From Mediterranea sp. An20 (GTDB taxonomy: Bacteria > Bacteroidota > Bacteroidia > Bacteroidales > Bacteroidaceae): a stretch of DNA of 64,000 bases. The stretch spans positions 124,001 through 188,000 of the forward strand of contig NZ_NFJV01000002.1 of NCBI RefSeq assembly GCF_002160055.1. The letters are read 5' to 3'. Made by a program: the position numbers and the translations under genes. The notes beneath the pieces are model-generated. The model did not search any database. It had not been told where the DNA came from and saw only the letters and a list, made by a program, of their open reading frames with translations. Position 1 is the stretch's first letter, and each line of letters begins with the position of its first letter. This document shows, piece by piece, positions 8,651 to 17,058 of this stretch.

Positions 8651-8684
8651 CACCGTATTTTGTATCGTTTAGATACAAGAATAA

Positions 8685-9953
8685 ATGAAAAGAATGAGGT
8701 ATAACAGATACTTAGACATGACAAAGTGCCTAACTGCTAAAACAATAATCCTGCTTGCAGTGTTTTTCTTGCAAGGTGTGGTGATTGCCAAGGCGCAATC
8801 CGTGACGGGAGAGAGCACAGTGGATGTTTTGGTAGAGATGGGCTTTGAGAATGTCGGGTGCACGGAAGATGCGGATGAACGTGTGTACGTGTTGCAGAAT
8901 TCGGCATATCGTTTGCAGGGAGTCGGTATCGGAAAGGCTGTGGATGTTATTCAGAATATGGGCCTGCCGGAAGAAAAGGCTTGCCGCATTATTGTGCTGG
9001 ATAACAATGTGCCTCAGATTTCTCTTTACTACCAACCTGTGAAAGGGGATACCGCCGCAGTGGCTGAACGTCGCGACTGGAATGTCAGCTATGACTTGGA
9101 AGATTCCTGGCAGAAGGTGAGGAGGGTGAAGAGAAAGAATAGTTCTTTGTTCAAGGTTGATATTGTGGTGTATCCGGAGTTTATGTTCCAGAATTTTAAA
9201 CTCTCGCGGATGTATGACATTGTCCTTAACCTATCTCCTGCCATTGAAATCTCTTTGTGGAAAGGTATGAAAGCTACGGCACAAGTCATTTTCCCGATAG
9301 TAAATGATTATGGGGCGCGTTACGAACAGATACGACCCGGTTATGTGACGCTGTCGCAGTCGGTGCGTTTGCCGAAGAATACATTTCTGACGGCAAGCGT
9401 CGGCTTTTTTAATAATTTCCGCTGGGGAGTAGACGTTCGTGCCAAACATCATTTTAAAGATGAGCGTTTCTATATAGATGCGCGGTTGGCATACACCGGG
9501 CGTGGCTGGTTTGATCACTGGGCTTATTATCACGGCCATAAGTGGACGCTGACCGGGCATGTGGGTGGAAGCTTTTATTGGCCGAAATACAATACCCAGT
9601 TCTCCATCAAGGCGGAACGCTTCCTCATGGAAGAATTCGGATTGCGTGGCGAGATGGTCCGTCATTTCCGTTATGCCTCTATCGGGTTCTACGGCTTGAA
9701 GGTGTTCGGAAAAGATGATGCGGCAAATAACGGCTTTAATGCAGGTTTCTTGTTTCAGATAGCCTTGCCGCCGTATAAATATAAACGCAAAGGATACATC
9801 CCGCGTGTGGTTGGAGGTGATTTTGGCATTCGTTATAATGCAGGAAATGAACTGTATTATGGCAGCGGATTCCGCAACAACTCGAATGACAACACCTTGA
9901 GGGAAAATAGTTTTAATCCATATTTTATAAAGAGTGAATTGTTAAATTTTTAA
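8685..9953 (+). CDS. Exported protein resembling the middle and C-terminal half of YjbH
   Basis: Predicted 422-residue protein with an N-terminal signal peptide ending near residue 38 (AKAQS). A small alpha/beta region follows (about 45-120: VLVEMGFENV, a strand-rich centre, then IIVLDNNVPQISLYY). This resembles the linker domain of YjbH proteins. The remainder is rich in alternating aromatic strands (about 150-422), consistent with an outer-membrane beta-barrel, with late segments such as FNAGFLFQIALPP. YjbH/GfcD-type proteins serve exopolysaccharide or capsule export. Here the usual first barrel is missing and appears to be encoded by the gene at 10988. A second in-frame ATG at 8718 is a possible start. 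The family assignment is by motif resemblance only. Confidence 0.6.
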   Translation: MKRMRYNRYLDMTKCLTAKTIILLAVFFLQGVVIAKAQSVTGESTVDVLVEMGFENVGCTEDADERVYVLQNSAYRLQGVGIGKAVDVIQNMGLPEEKACRIIVLDNNVPQISLYYQPVKGDTAAVAERRDWNVSYDLEDSWQKVRRVKRKNSSLFKVDIVVYPEFMFQNFKLSRMYDIVLNLSPAIEISLWKGMKATAQVIFPIVNDYGARYEQIRPGYVTLSQSVRLPKNTFLTASVGFFNNFRWGVDVRAKHHFKDERFYIDARLAYTGRGWFDHWAYYHGHKWTLTGHVGGSFYWPKYNTQFSIKAERFLMEEFGLRGEMVRHFRYASIGFYGLKVFGKDDAANNGFNAGFLFQIALPPYKYKRKGYIPRVVGGDFGIRYNAGNELYYGSGFRNNSNDNTLRENSFNPYFIKSELLNF

Positions 9954-9966
9954 TTTTTTTATTGAG

Positions 9967-10935
9967 ATGAAAATGAAAAGTAAGTTGTTTGGTCTCGGCG
10001 CTAAAATGGCGCTGGCCTTGTTAGCAGTGGGTATGACAGTTACAAGCTGCTATGATTCTGAGAACGTGGACATTATTCAGCCGGATCAGCCTGTTGCTCC
10101 GAAGTATTACATCGCAGGTAACATCACTGATGCAGAAACTGGCGATATTGTTACGAATGCAACAGTGACTATTGATGGTACAGCGGTAACTCTTACCAAT
10201 GGTGCTTTCAATCAAGAAGTATCGGTTGGTGATGCTGGCGCATCTTTCGTAGTGGCTGTAGTTGCTGATGGTTATCGTGATGTTTCTCGTACTATTTTCT
10301 TCCCCGCTATGGGCAATGGTACTGTAACTGTTGGTAATGCAGATTTCGCTTTGGTTGGTGTTACGGCTTCTGATTTGCTGGAAGAAGATCCTTTGCAGGA
10401 TAATTATCCGGTGAGCGATGAAGAGTATACTCTTCTTAAGACCGAATTGGAGAATGTTCTTCCTGAAAGCGTTGTTCTGACAACTGACGAAGATGGTAAT
10501 ATTGTAGCTACTTATGCAGCTGAAGAGGTAACTAATTCTGCTATTGGTGAAGATTTGGAAATCACAGCTCCTTACTATTCTGGTTTTGCTTCTACGATTT
10601 CTCAAGATGCTGATGACATCTTCACAAAAGCTCTTACTGATGGCCGGATTTGGAATGCATCTGCTTCTAATGTTTTGGGCTTGCCTTATGGCCTGACGCT
10701 GGGTGAACGCTCTGTTATTCTGCCGGGTCGTCCTGGTTGCTCTATCTCTACTTGGACTTTGACTCAGGTATTTGCTGTTGAACCTCTGTCTTTCGGTGGC
10801 GTAGTAGGTACTGTAACTTATCAGTCTAACTGGGTTATCACCTTCTCTTACGAATCTCACGATGGTCACGATTGGCATGACAATCACGGTTCTGTGAACG
10901 GTGCCGGTGGTGGTAACAACAACATGGGTTATTAA
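9967..10935 (+). CDS. Surface lipoprotein with carboxypeptidase-regulatory-like domain (possibly DUF3869 type)
   Basis: Predicted 322-residue lipoprotein: signal peptide, then lipobox VTSC with Cys28. Residues of about 46-128 read as a carboxypeptidase-regulatory-like beta-sandwich (YYIAGNITDAETGDIV, TVTIDG, VVADGYRD). A second domain that I do not recognise firmly follows, then a His/Asp/Gly/Asn-rich tail (SHDGHDWHDNHG then GGGNNN). It begins 13 bp after the preceding gene and precedes the second YjbH-like gene, so it is co-transcribed. Its codon use is unlike that of its neighbours, with a strong preference for T-ending codons such as GCT, GTT and TCT, as in very highly expressed genes. The function is unknown. 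Confidence 0.6.
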   Translation: MKMKSKLFGLGAKMALALLAVGMTVTSCYDSENVDIIQPDQPVAPKYYIAGNITDAETGDIVTNATVTIDGTAVTLTNGAFNQEVSVGDAGASFVVAVVADGYRDVSRTIFFPAMGNGTVTVGNADFALVGVTASDLLEEDPLQDNYPVSDEEYTLLKTELENVLPESVVLTTDEDGNIVATYAAEEVTNSAIGEDLEITAPYYSGFASTISQDADDIFTKALTDGRIWNASASNVLGLPYGLTLGERSVILPGRPGCSISTWTLTQVFAVEPLSFGGVVGTVTYQSNWVITFSYESHDGHDWHDNHGSVNGAGGGNNNMGY

Positions 10936-10987
10936 TTTAATCTGACGTTTGTAAGTTATCAAAATAAAAGCATTAAAACGTAGAAGA

Positions 10988-11737
10988 ATGATACGCAAAA
11001 TCATATTGATTAGTCTGTTCATCTGTTCTCCGTTTGTGCTTTTGGCTCAGTTGACTTATGGTACCACCGGTCTGCTCCATGCGCCTTCGGCAGAGATGCA
11101 GCGTGACAAGACGGTGCTGATCGGTGGTAACTTTTTAAACAGGGAGATTACTCCTGCCGGTTGGACCTATCATACGTACAACTACTTCCTGAATGTGACC
11201 ATCTTCCCGTGGCTGGAAGTGGCTTATACGGCCACCTTGTTTCAATCGCAGCACATCGGGATTGACTGGAAGGTTGGGAAAGGTAAGTTTACGAACCAGG
11301 ACCGATATTTTTCGTTCCGGTTGCGGCTTTTGAAGGAGGGCCAATTTTGGAAGTATATGCCTGCTGTGGTAGTGGGGACCTCGGACCCTTACACCGAATC
11401 GGGCGACGGACAGATTTCATCGACGGACGGTAATGGGTATTTCTGCCGTTTCTATGTGGCGGCAACCAAATTTATCCCGATAGGAAAAGAGCAGATTGGT
11501 GTTCACCTCTCTTGGCTTTTCAACCACCGCAATGACTATCCGCTGAACGGACCAGGTGTAGGCATTACGTGGAATCCTTCTTTCCACACTCCATTGAGGC
11601 TCATAGCCGAATATGATGCGAAAGATTTCGCTGTGGGTGCCACCTATTTGCTTTTCAACCATTTGCACGCGCAGGTAGAATTGCAAAGAATGAAGTACTT
11701 TACCGGCGGCCTTACTTTTGTGATTCATCTGAAGTAA
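10988..11737 (+). CDS. Outer-membrane protein resembling the N-terminal half of YjbH
   Basis: Predicted 249-residue exported beta-barrel protein. A signal peptide covers about 1-20 (ends LLAQ). The mature start YGTTGLLHAPSAEM closely follows the YjbH opening pattern of a Gly-rich strand then PSA, and then come strands such as YFLNVTIFPWLEVAYT and a final barrel strand ending in LK. YjbH proteins of proteobacteria are about 700 residues with two barrels; this one holds only the first. It sits 52 bp after the lipoprotein gene, downstream of a gene for the other half. I infer that two separate chains perform the YjbH role. Confidence 0.65.
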   Translation: MIRKIILISLFICSPFVLLAQLTYGTTGLLHAPSAEMQRDKTVLIGGNFLNREITPAGWTYHTYNYFLNVTIFPWLEVAYTATLFQSQHIGIDWKVGKGKFTNQDRYFSFRLRLLKEGQFWKYMPAVVVGTSDPYTESGDGQISSTDGNGYFCRFYVAATKFIPIGKEQIGVHLSWLFNHRNDYPLNGPGVGITWNPSFHTPLRLIAEYDAKDFAVGATYLLFNHLHAQVELQRMKYFTGGLTFVIHLK

Positions 11738-11786
11738 GGAAATGGTCGGAGCAAATAAACAGAAAAAGTTTAAAAACAAAAAAACA

Positions 11787-12965
11787 ATGAAAAGTAAATT
11801 AGTAATATTATCTTTAGTGCTGGCAGGTGCAACAATGTCTGCAAATGCCCAGACGAAAGAGAAATACGTCAGCGAGAAAGCTACGGATAACATATTCGTA
11901 AGCGTTACCGGCGGCATTTCTATGGTGAATGCGGGTAAGAGCGAAGGCAAGTTTGGAAGTCCTGCTCCCCACATCACGATTTCAGTAGGTAAGTGGTTCA
12001 GCCCCGTTTGGGGTATCCGTGGACAAGGTGGTCTGTGGAGAGCCAACTTCGATTCTTTCAATTCTTATGGTACTTTTGTCAACGGTGTTGCTGTTGGTCA
12101 GGAAGCCAGCTATCACAAGAATGTAGGTCAGTTGCGTTTGGATGGTATGTTCAATATCTCCAATGCTATCTGGGGTTACAATCCCGATCGTCTGTTCAAC
12201 CTGTCGGTATTCGCAGGTCCGGGTCTGACGATTGCCAAGACTGCCAATGCGCGCATTGAGACCACTCCCAATTCATGGCAGCGTGTTCCCGCCAATGAAT
12301 CCAAGGGTAAGGCTTTCATCAACGGTTCTATCGGTTTGCAAGGTAAGTTCAATGTCAGCGAATATGTGGACATCGACGTAGAAGCCCGCGGCGAACTCGC
12401 ACCTTCTTACTTGGGTTACTTGTCTGCTGCCAACACAGTAGGTGGTCTGTACTTCGGTGCCGGTGTTACTTACACCTTCGGCGGCAAGAAGTTCGTTCCC
12501 TATATGTCTAAGGTGGACATCGATGCTCTGAACGAAGAAATCAACAAGTACAGAAGCGAACTCGAACAGGCTCAGACTGACCTGGCCAATACGAAGAACG
12601 CTGTAGCTACGGCTGAACCTCAGGTGAAGGAAGTGGTTACTGAAGTACAGGTGGCTGGTCCGCGTGCTATCTTCTTCAAACTCGGTAGCGCTCGTCTGGA
12701 CGACTATGGCAAGGTTAACATCCAGTTGGCTGCCAAGATCCTGAAGGCTAACCCCGACAAGAAGTACAAGATTGCCGGTTATGCTGATAAGGCTACGGGT
12801 AGTGCTTCTATCAACCAGAAGTTGTCTGAAAAGCGTGCTCAGGTGGTTTACGATGCTTTGATTGCTGAAGGCGTTAACAAAGACCAGCTTGAACTCGTAG
12901 GCTTCGGTGGTACTGAAAACATGTTTGGCAAGGATATGCTGAACCGTGTGGTTATCCTCGAATAA
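11787..12965 (+). CDS. OmpA-family outer-membrane protein
   Basis: Predicted 392-residue protein. A signal peptide ends near residue 22 (ANAQ). An OmpA-type N-terminal beta-barrel follows (about 30-245), then a short coiled-coil stretch (about 252-285: ALNEEINKYRSELEQAQTDL), then an OmpA-like peptidoglycan-binding domain (about 295-392) with GYADKATGSASINQKLSEKRA and the final NRVVILE. The ATG at 11787, after a purine- and A-rich leader, is preferred to one at 11742 because it gives a clean signal peptide. It should link the outer membrane to peptidoglycan. Last gene of the YjbH-like operon, followed by a strong terminator. Confidence 0.9.
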   Translation: MKSKLVILSLVLAGATMSANAQTKEKYVSEKATDNIFVSVTGGISMVNAGKSEGKFGSPAPHITISVGKWFSPVWGIRGQGGLWRANFDSFNSYGTFVNGVAVGQEASYHKNVGQLRLDGMFNISNAIWGYNPDRLFNLSVFAGPGLTIAKTANARIETTPNSWQRVPANESKGKAFINGSIGLQGKFNVSEYVDIDVEARGELAPSYLGYLSAANTVGGLYFGAGVTYTFGGKKFVPYMSKVDIDALNEEINKYRSELEQAQTDLANTKNAVATAEPQVKEVVTEVQVAGPRAIFFKLGSARLDDYGKVNIQLAAKILKANPDKKYKIAGYADKATGSASINQKLSEKRAQVVYDALIAEGVNKDQLELVGFGGTENMFGKDMLNRVVILE

Positions 12966-12996
12966 TTTTCTTTAGACTTTATAAACTAAATGAAGA

Positions 12997-13037
12997 GGGG
13001 GATGCTCCGCAAGATGCGGTGCATCCCCTGATTTTTT
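12997..13037 (+). terminator. Terminator of the YjbH-like/OmpA operon
   Basis: GGGGATGC...GCGG pairs with its complement up to GCATCCCC (12997-13028), followed by a T-run at 13032-13037. Confidence 0.85.
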
Positions 13038-13162
13038 GCTTGGCCCTTTGTTTGTGGGTGCCATTCTTCTCTTCCGTTCCCTCTTTTCTCTTTTTCCTTA
13101 TTTTTTCCCTCTTGGCGTTTTATCTTGCTGATAATTAGCGACCGGATTCATGTATATAACGG

Positions 13163-13228
13163 GCCTGCTGCTTGTTGCTTGGAAGGCCGTTGCCGGGCGC
13201 TTGGCACCCGGCTGCTTAGCGGCTGGCA
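13163..13228. repeat. 22-bp-periodic degenerate array (locus 2)
   Basis: Three units of 22 bp at 13163, 13185 and 13207, each ending in a TTGGAA, TTGGCA or CTGGCA element. The middle unit contains TGCCGGGCGCTTGG, also present in the array at 51553-51618. Confidence 0.6.
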
Positions 13229-13248
13229 ATTCTTTATATGTTGCCCTG

Positions 13249-14925
13249 TCAGTATTTGAAGCTGCTTCCGCCCAGGAATTCGCGCAACAGTGATGTGGGG
13301 GGAAGCTCCTTGTCCTGCACGGGAGTGAAGTATTTAATGAACTTCAGCAGGCGGTAGGCTTCGGCATATTCCGGGCAATTGCGCGGCACAGTGTTCAGGA
13401 TGGGCTCTACGTGGGCACGCAGTACGGCCAGTTCGAACAGCAGGGCCGAGTTGAACATCACGTCGGCGTTTTCCTGGTAGGGGAATATCCATTTGTCTTC
13501 GCCGGCACGTACACTGGGCCAGCGTGAGATGGTTTCACGTGCCGAGTAGCCGCGGTAGTTATAGTCGCGGATAATGCGCCGCAGCAAGCGGTTGTCGGTG
13601 GTAGGAATCCAGTTGTGGTCGTCCAGCGAGATAGTCGTCAGTGCGGAAACATAAATCTTGTACTTGTTTTCGGCAGGAATTTGTGGGGTCAGCTCCGGGT
13701 TGAGGGCGTGTATGCCTTCGAGGATGAGGATGGTACGGTCGTCGATGCGCAGCTTTTCGCCGCGGAATTCCTGTTTCCCCGTGTTGAAGTTGAAGCGGGG
13801 CAACTCCACCTCTTCGCCGCGCAGCAAGGCTTGCAGCTGTCGGTTGAAGAGTCCGAGGTCAAGGGCGTAAAGCGATTCATAGTCGTAATTGCCGTCGGCA
13901 TCCAGCGGAGTATCTTCGCGGTTCACGAAGTAATCGTCCAGCGAGATAGGGTAAGGATGCAGTCCGTTGGTCATCAACTGCACCGAGAGCCGTTTGCTGA
14001 ACGTGGTTTTGCCCGACGAAGAAGGTCCTGAGATGAGCACCAGCGAGGCATGGTGTCCTCCTTCCTGGTTGCGGGAAAAGATTTCGTCGGCGATTTGGGC
14101 AATTTTTTTCTCCTGCAAGGCTTCAGCCACGTTGATGAGGTCGGTAGCGTGTCCCTGTTCGCAGGCGCGGTTGAAGTCGCCCACGTTGCTCAGTCCCATG
14201 ATGTGGTTCCAGCGCAGGTGTTCCTTAAATATATCCAACATCTTCTCCTGCTTTATCATCTCGTCCAGTTTATTGGGACTCTCTTTGTTGGGGATGCGCA
14301 GCAGCAGGCCGTCGTAATATTTCACGAGGTCGAACAGATAGATAAATCCGGTGCTGGGCAGGAGGTTGCCGTAGTAGTAGTCTACAGTGCCGTCCAGCGT
14401 GTAATAGAAGGTGTAGAGCGCTCCCGAAGTTTCCAGCAGTTTCACCTTGTCGTTCATGCCCCGTTCGCTGAACACGCGCACGGCTTCGGTGGTGTGGCAT
14501 TCGGTGCGGTGGAAGGGGATGTCCTGTGCGATGATTTCCTGCATGCGCTGTTTGATGGCAGCCACGTCTTCCAGTTCGATGGGGCGGCCGATGCGCAGAT
14601 TGCAGAAGTAACCTTTCGACACCGGATGCTCTACGTAGAGTTTTCCCTGGGGAAAGAGTTCGCTGACAGCCTTATAGAGGATGAAACAGAGCGAACGGAC
14701 GTAAGTGCGCATGCCCGATGGGTCGCGCACGTCGAGAAATTCGACGTCTTTGTTGTTATAGACTCTGAAATTGAGTCCTTCGGAACGGTTGTTGACCTTG
14801 GCGCTTACCACTTGATAGGGAAAATCAAGATTAAATCCATAATAAATATCCAAAAGTGTGCTTCCAGCAGGGAAGTCTTTTGAAATATTATTATTTTTGC
14901 AACAGATTTGTAACATGTGTTTCAT
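13249..14925 (-). CDS. ThrRS-like domain fused to uridine kinase-type nucleoside kinase
   Basis: Predicted 558-residue two-part protein. The N-terminal part resembles the TGS and second additional domains of threonyl-tRNA synthetase (opening LQICCKNNN; HRTECH at about 139-144). The C-terminal half is a uridine kinase/phosphoribulokinase-type P-loop enzyme with GPSSSGKTT (300-308), then ISLDDYFVNR and ILEGIHALN. The likely reaction is ATP-dependent nucleoside phosphorylation, but the natural substrate of this fusion is not established. The start at 14925 has GAGGAC just upstream. An in-frame ATG at 14985 lies at the -33 element of a good promoter and is rejected. Confidence 0.85.
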   Translation of the reverse strand: MKHMLQICCKNNNISKDFPAGSTLLDIYYGFNLDFPYQVVSAKVNNRSEGLNFRVYNNKDVEFLDVRDPSGMRTYVRSLCFILYKAVSELFPQGKLYVEHPVSKGYFCNLRIGRPIELEDVAAIKQRMQEIIAQDIPFHRTECHTTEAVRVFSERGMNDKVKLLETSGALYTFYYTLDGTVDYYYGNLLPSTGFIYLFDLVKYYDGLLLRIPNKESPNKLDEMIKQEKMLDIFKEHLRWNHIMGLSNVGDFNRACEQGHATDLINVAEALQEKKIAQIADEIFSRNQEGGHHASLVLISGPSSSGKTTFSKRLSVQLMTNGLHPYPISLDDYFVNREDTPLDADGNYDYESLYALDLGLFNRQLQALLRGEEVELPRFNFNTGKQEFRGEKLRIDDRTILILEGIHALNPELTPQIPAENKYKIYVSALTTISLDDHNWIPTTDNRLLRRIIRDYNYRGYSARETISRWPSVRAGEDKWIFPYQENADVMFNSALLFELAVLRAHVEPILNTVPRNCPEYAEAYRLLKFIKYFTPVQDKELPPTSLLREFLGGSSFKY

Positions 14926-14955
14926 TCGTCCTCTTCTTTTAAGTGATTTGTCCGT

Positions 14956-14986
14956 TAAAGATAGGAGGAAAAAGACTTGGTGCAAA
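14956..14986 (-). promoter_or_regulatory. Promoter of the ThrRS-like/uridine kinase gene
   Basis: On the minus strand, TTTG (14986-14983) and TATCTTTA (14963-14956) are spaced by 19 bp. The last base of the -7 element deviates from TAnnTTTG. Confidence 0.65.
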
Positions 14987-15008
14987 GAAACTCCTTAAAT
15001 AATTAAAG

Positions 15009-16706
15009 ATGGAATATTCTTTTTATGATTTGTTAAAGCTGCTCGGCTCGCTGGCCTTGTTCCTCTACGGCATGAAGATTATGAGCGAGGGCTTGCAGAA
15101 GTTTGCGGGCGACCGCCTGCGTAAGATTCTCACCGTGATGACGACCAACCGTGTGACGGGCGTGCTGACCGGTATGTTGATAACCGCTCTGGTACAGTCG
15201 TCGTCGGCTACCACGGTGATGGTAGTGAGTTTTGTCAATGCGGGCTTGCTCACTCTTTTGCAGTCTATCAGTGTCATTATGGGTGCCAACATCGGTACTA
15301 CGGTGACCGCGTGGATTATTTCGGCCCTGGGTTTCCAGGTAGATATTTCGGCTTTTGCCTTGCCTTTGCTTGCTTTCGGCATTCCGTTGCTTTTCTCACA
15401 GAAAAGTTCCCGCAAGTCGGTGGGAGAGTTTATCTTCGGCTTTTCTTTCCTTTTCATGGGGCTGGCTATGCTGCAGGCCAACGCGCCCGATTTGGAGAAG
15501 AACCCCGAAATGCTGGCTTTCGTGCAGAATTATACGGATATGGGTTTCGGCTCGGTGTTGCTGTTTGTGCTTATCGGTACGGTGCTGACCATGGTGGTGC
15601 AGGCTTCATCGGCCACGATGGCCATAACGCTTATCATGTGCGCCAACGGCTGGATTAGTTTTGAGTTGGGGGCCGCATTGGTGCTGGGTGAGAATATCGG
15701 CACGACCATCACGGCTAATTTGGCTGCTTTGACGGGTAATACGCAGGCGCGTCGGGCTGCTTTGGCGCATTTGGTGTTCAATGTGTTTGGTGTCATCTGG
15801 GTGTTGTGCCTTTTCCCCTTTTTCACGGGAGCCGTGTCATGGTTTGTGGAGAACGTGATGGGAGTGACTGAGATGTCTGTAGCTGTTCCCTTCAAACTGT
15901 CGGCTTTCCATACAGCTTTCAATGTGTGCAACGTGCTGGTTCTGATATGGTTTGTTCGTTTCATCGAACGGACAGTGTGTGCCATCATTCCGCAGAAGGA
16001 GCAGGACGAGGAATATCGTTTGCGTTTCATTACGGGCGGCATGCTTTCTACGTCGGAGTTGTCTATCTTGCAGGCCAGCAAGGAGATTCACCTTTTCGCG
16101 GAGCGTATCCAGCGTATGTTCGGCATGGTGCGCGATTTGTTGCATACGGAGAAAGACGATGATTTCAATAAGCTCTTCAGCCGTGTGGAGAAATATGAGA
16201 ACATCAGCGACAGCATGGAACTGGAGATTGCCAACTATCTGAACCAGGTGTCCGAAGGCCGCTTGAGTTCGGAGAGTAAATTGCAAATCCGTGGTATGTT
16301 GCGTGAAGTAACGGAAATAGAGAGTATCGGCGACAGTTGTTATAACCTGGCACGGACCATTAACCGGAAGCGGCAGTCGTCTGAAGATTTCACCGAAGGA
16401 CAGTATCAGCATATTCATACCATGATGAAGCTGGTGGACGATGCGCTTTCGCAGATGATTCTTGTTGTAGAGCGCACGGAGCACCAGCAGGTGGACGTGA
16501 ACCGTTCATTCAATCTGGAGAATGAAATCAACAACTATCGCAACCAGCTGAAGAATCAGAACATTGTAGACGTAAACAACAAGGAATACAGTTATCAGAT
16601 GGGAGTTTACTACATGGATATTGTTGCCGAGTGCGAGAAACTGGGCGACTATGTGGTGAATGTGATAGAAGCCAGCACCGATGTGAAAGAGAAAAAATCG
16701 GCCTGA
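15009..16706 (+). CDS. Na/Pi cotransporter family protein with PhoU-like domain
   Basis: Predicted 565-residue membrane protein. Two Na/Pi-cotransporter repeats carry the hallmark QSSSATT (63-69) and QASSATM (about 198-204) motifs. A cytoplasmic PhoU-like helical domain follows (about 345-550), as in YjbB-type proteins. It is expected to couple sodium to phosphate transport; import and export are both described in the family. It is transcribed divergently from the kinase gene and ends at a strong terminator, so it appears monocistronic. Confidence 0.88.
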   Translation: MEYSFYDLLKLLGSLALFLYGMKIMSEGLQKFAGDRLRKILTVMTTNRVTGVLTGMLITALVQSSSATTVMVVSFVNAGLLTLLQSISVIMGANIGTTVTAWIISALGFQVDISAFALPLLAFGIPLLFSQKSSRKSVGEFIFGFSFLFMGLAMLQANAPDLEKNPEMLAFVQNYTDMGFGSVLLFVLIGTVLTMVVQASSATMAITLIMCANGWISFELGAALVLGENIGTTITANLAALTGNTQARRAALAHLVFNVFGVIWVLCLFPFFTGAVSWFVENVMGVTEMSVAVPFKLSAFHTAFNVCNVLVLIWFVRFIERTVCAIIPQKEQDEEYRLRFITGGMLSTSELSILQASKEIHLFAERIQRMFGMVRDLLHTEKDDDFNKLFSRVEKYENISDSMELEIANYLNQVSEGRLSSESKLQIRGMLREVTEIESIGDSCYNLARTINRKRQSSEDFTEGQYQHIHTMMKLVDDALSQMILVVERTEHQQVDVNRSFNLENEINNYRNQLKNQNIVDVNNKEYSYQMGVYYMDIVAECEKLGDYVVNVIEASTDVKEKKSA

Positions 16707-16722
16707 TTCCGTCAAGCCATAC

Positions 16723-16774
16723 AAAAACGGTTGGCAGTGGGAGCCGCTTCTCCCCTTGTGCCAACCGTTTTTTT
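16723..16774. terminator. Terminator after the Na/Pi transporter gene
   Basis: AAAAACGGTTGGCA (16723-16736) pairs with TGCCAACCGTTTTT (from 16759). T-rich on the plus strand and A-rich on the other side, so it could serve both the transporter gene and the convergent rubredoxin gene. Confidence 0.85.
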
Positions 16775-16790
16775 GTTTTTGTTCCCTTAT

Positions 16791-16952
16791 TTATTCGCTT
16801 GCTTCAAAGTCTTCCTTCCCTACTCCGCAAAGAGGACATAACCAATCGTCGGGTAAGTCGTTGAAGGAAGTTCCGGGTGCAACACCGTTTTCCGGGTCAC
16901 CCAGTGTGGGGTCGTAAACATAGCCGCATACAGTGCAGACGTATTTTTCCAT
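16791..16952 (-). CDS. Rubredoxin
   Basis: Predicted 53-residue iron protein that carries single electrons in the cytoplasm of anaerobes. The translation begins [15 protein letters not shown] and contains [12 protein letters not shown], giving the two CxxCG iron-binding pairs (Cys6/9 and Cys39/42). Length and aromatic residues match the family exactly. It ends convergently with the Na/Pi transporter gene and lies just downstream of buk on the same strand, about 106 bp away. Partners often include rubrerythrin or superoxide reductase, but none is encoded nearby. Confidence 0.95.
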   Translation of the reverse strand: MEKYVCTVCGYVYDPTLGDPENGVAPGTSFNDLPDDWLCPLCGVGKEDFEASE

Positions 16953-17058
16953 ATTCTTTCTTATTTGTCTTAGTTAATAATAAAATATCAGACTCTCTGT
17001 GACAAATAACGTGTGGGAGGGGCTTTTGTTTGTCGGGAGTGTTGCATTTTAAGTTCAT

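Larger units (their letters stand above)
8018..8684. other. Long gene-free region with repeats and a promoter
   Basis: No convincing gene. It contains several GTGAAAG/CTTTCAC inverted repeats (for example around 8123-8153 and 8232-8270), a 22-bp-periodic array (8172-8240), a 21-bp tandem array (8380-8484) and the promoter of the next operon (8620-8650). Confidence 0.7.

Noticed and set aside
10021-11022. Long minus-strand open frame of over 300 codons
   Set aside because: It is antisense to the lipoprotein gene and results from that gene's unusual codon use. Its composition is not protein-like and it crosses a gene boundary.
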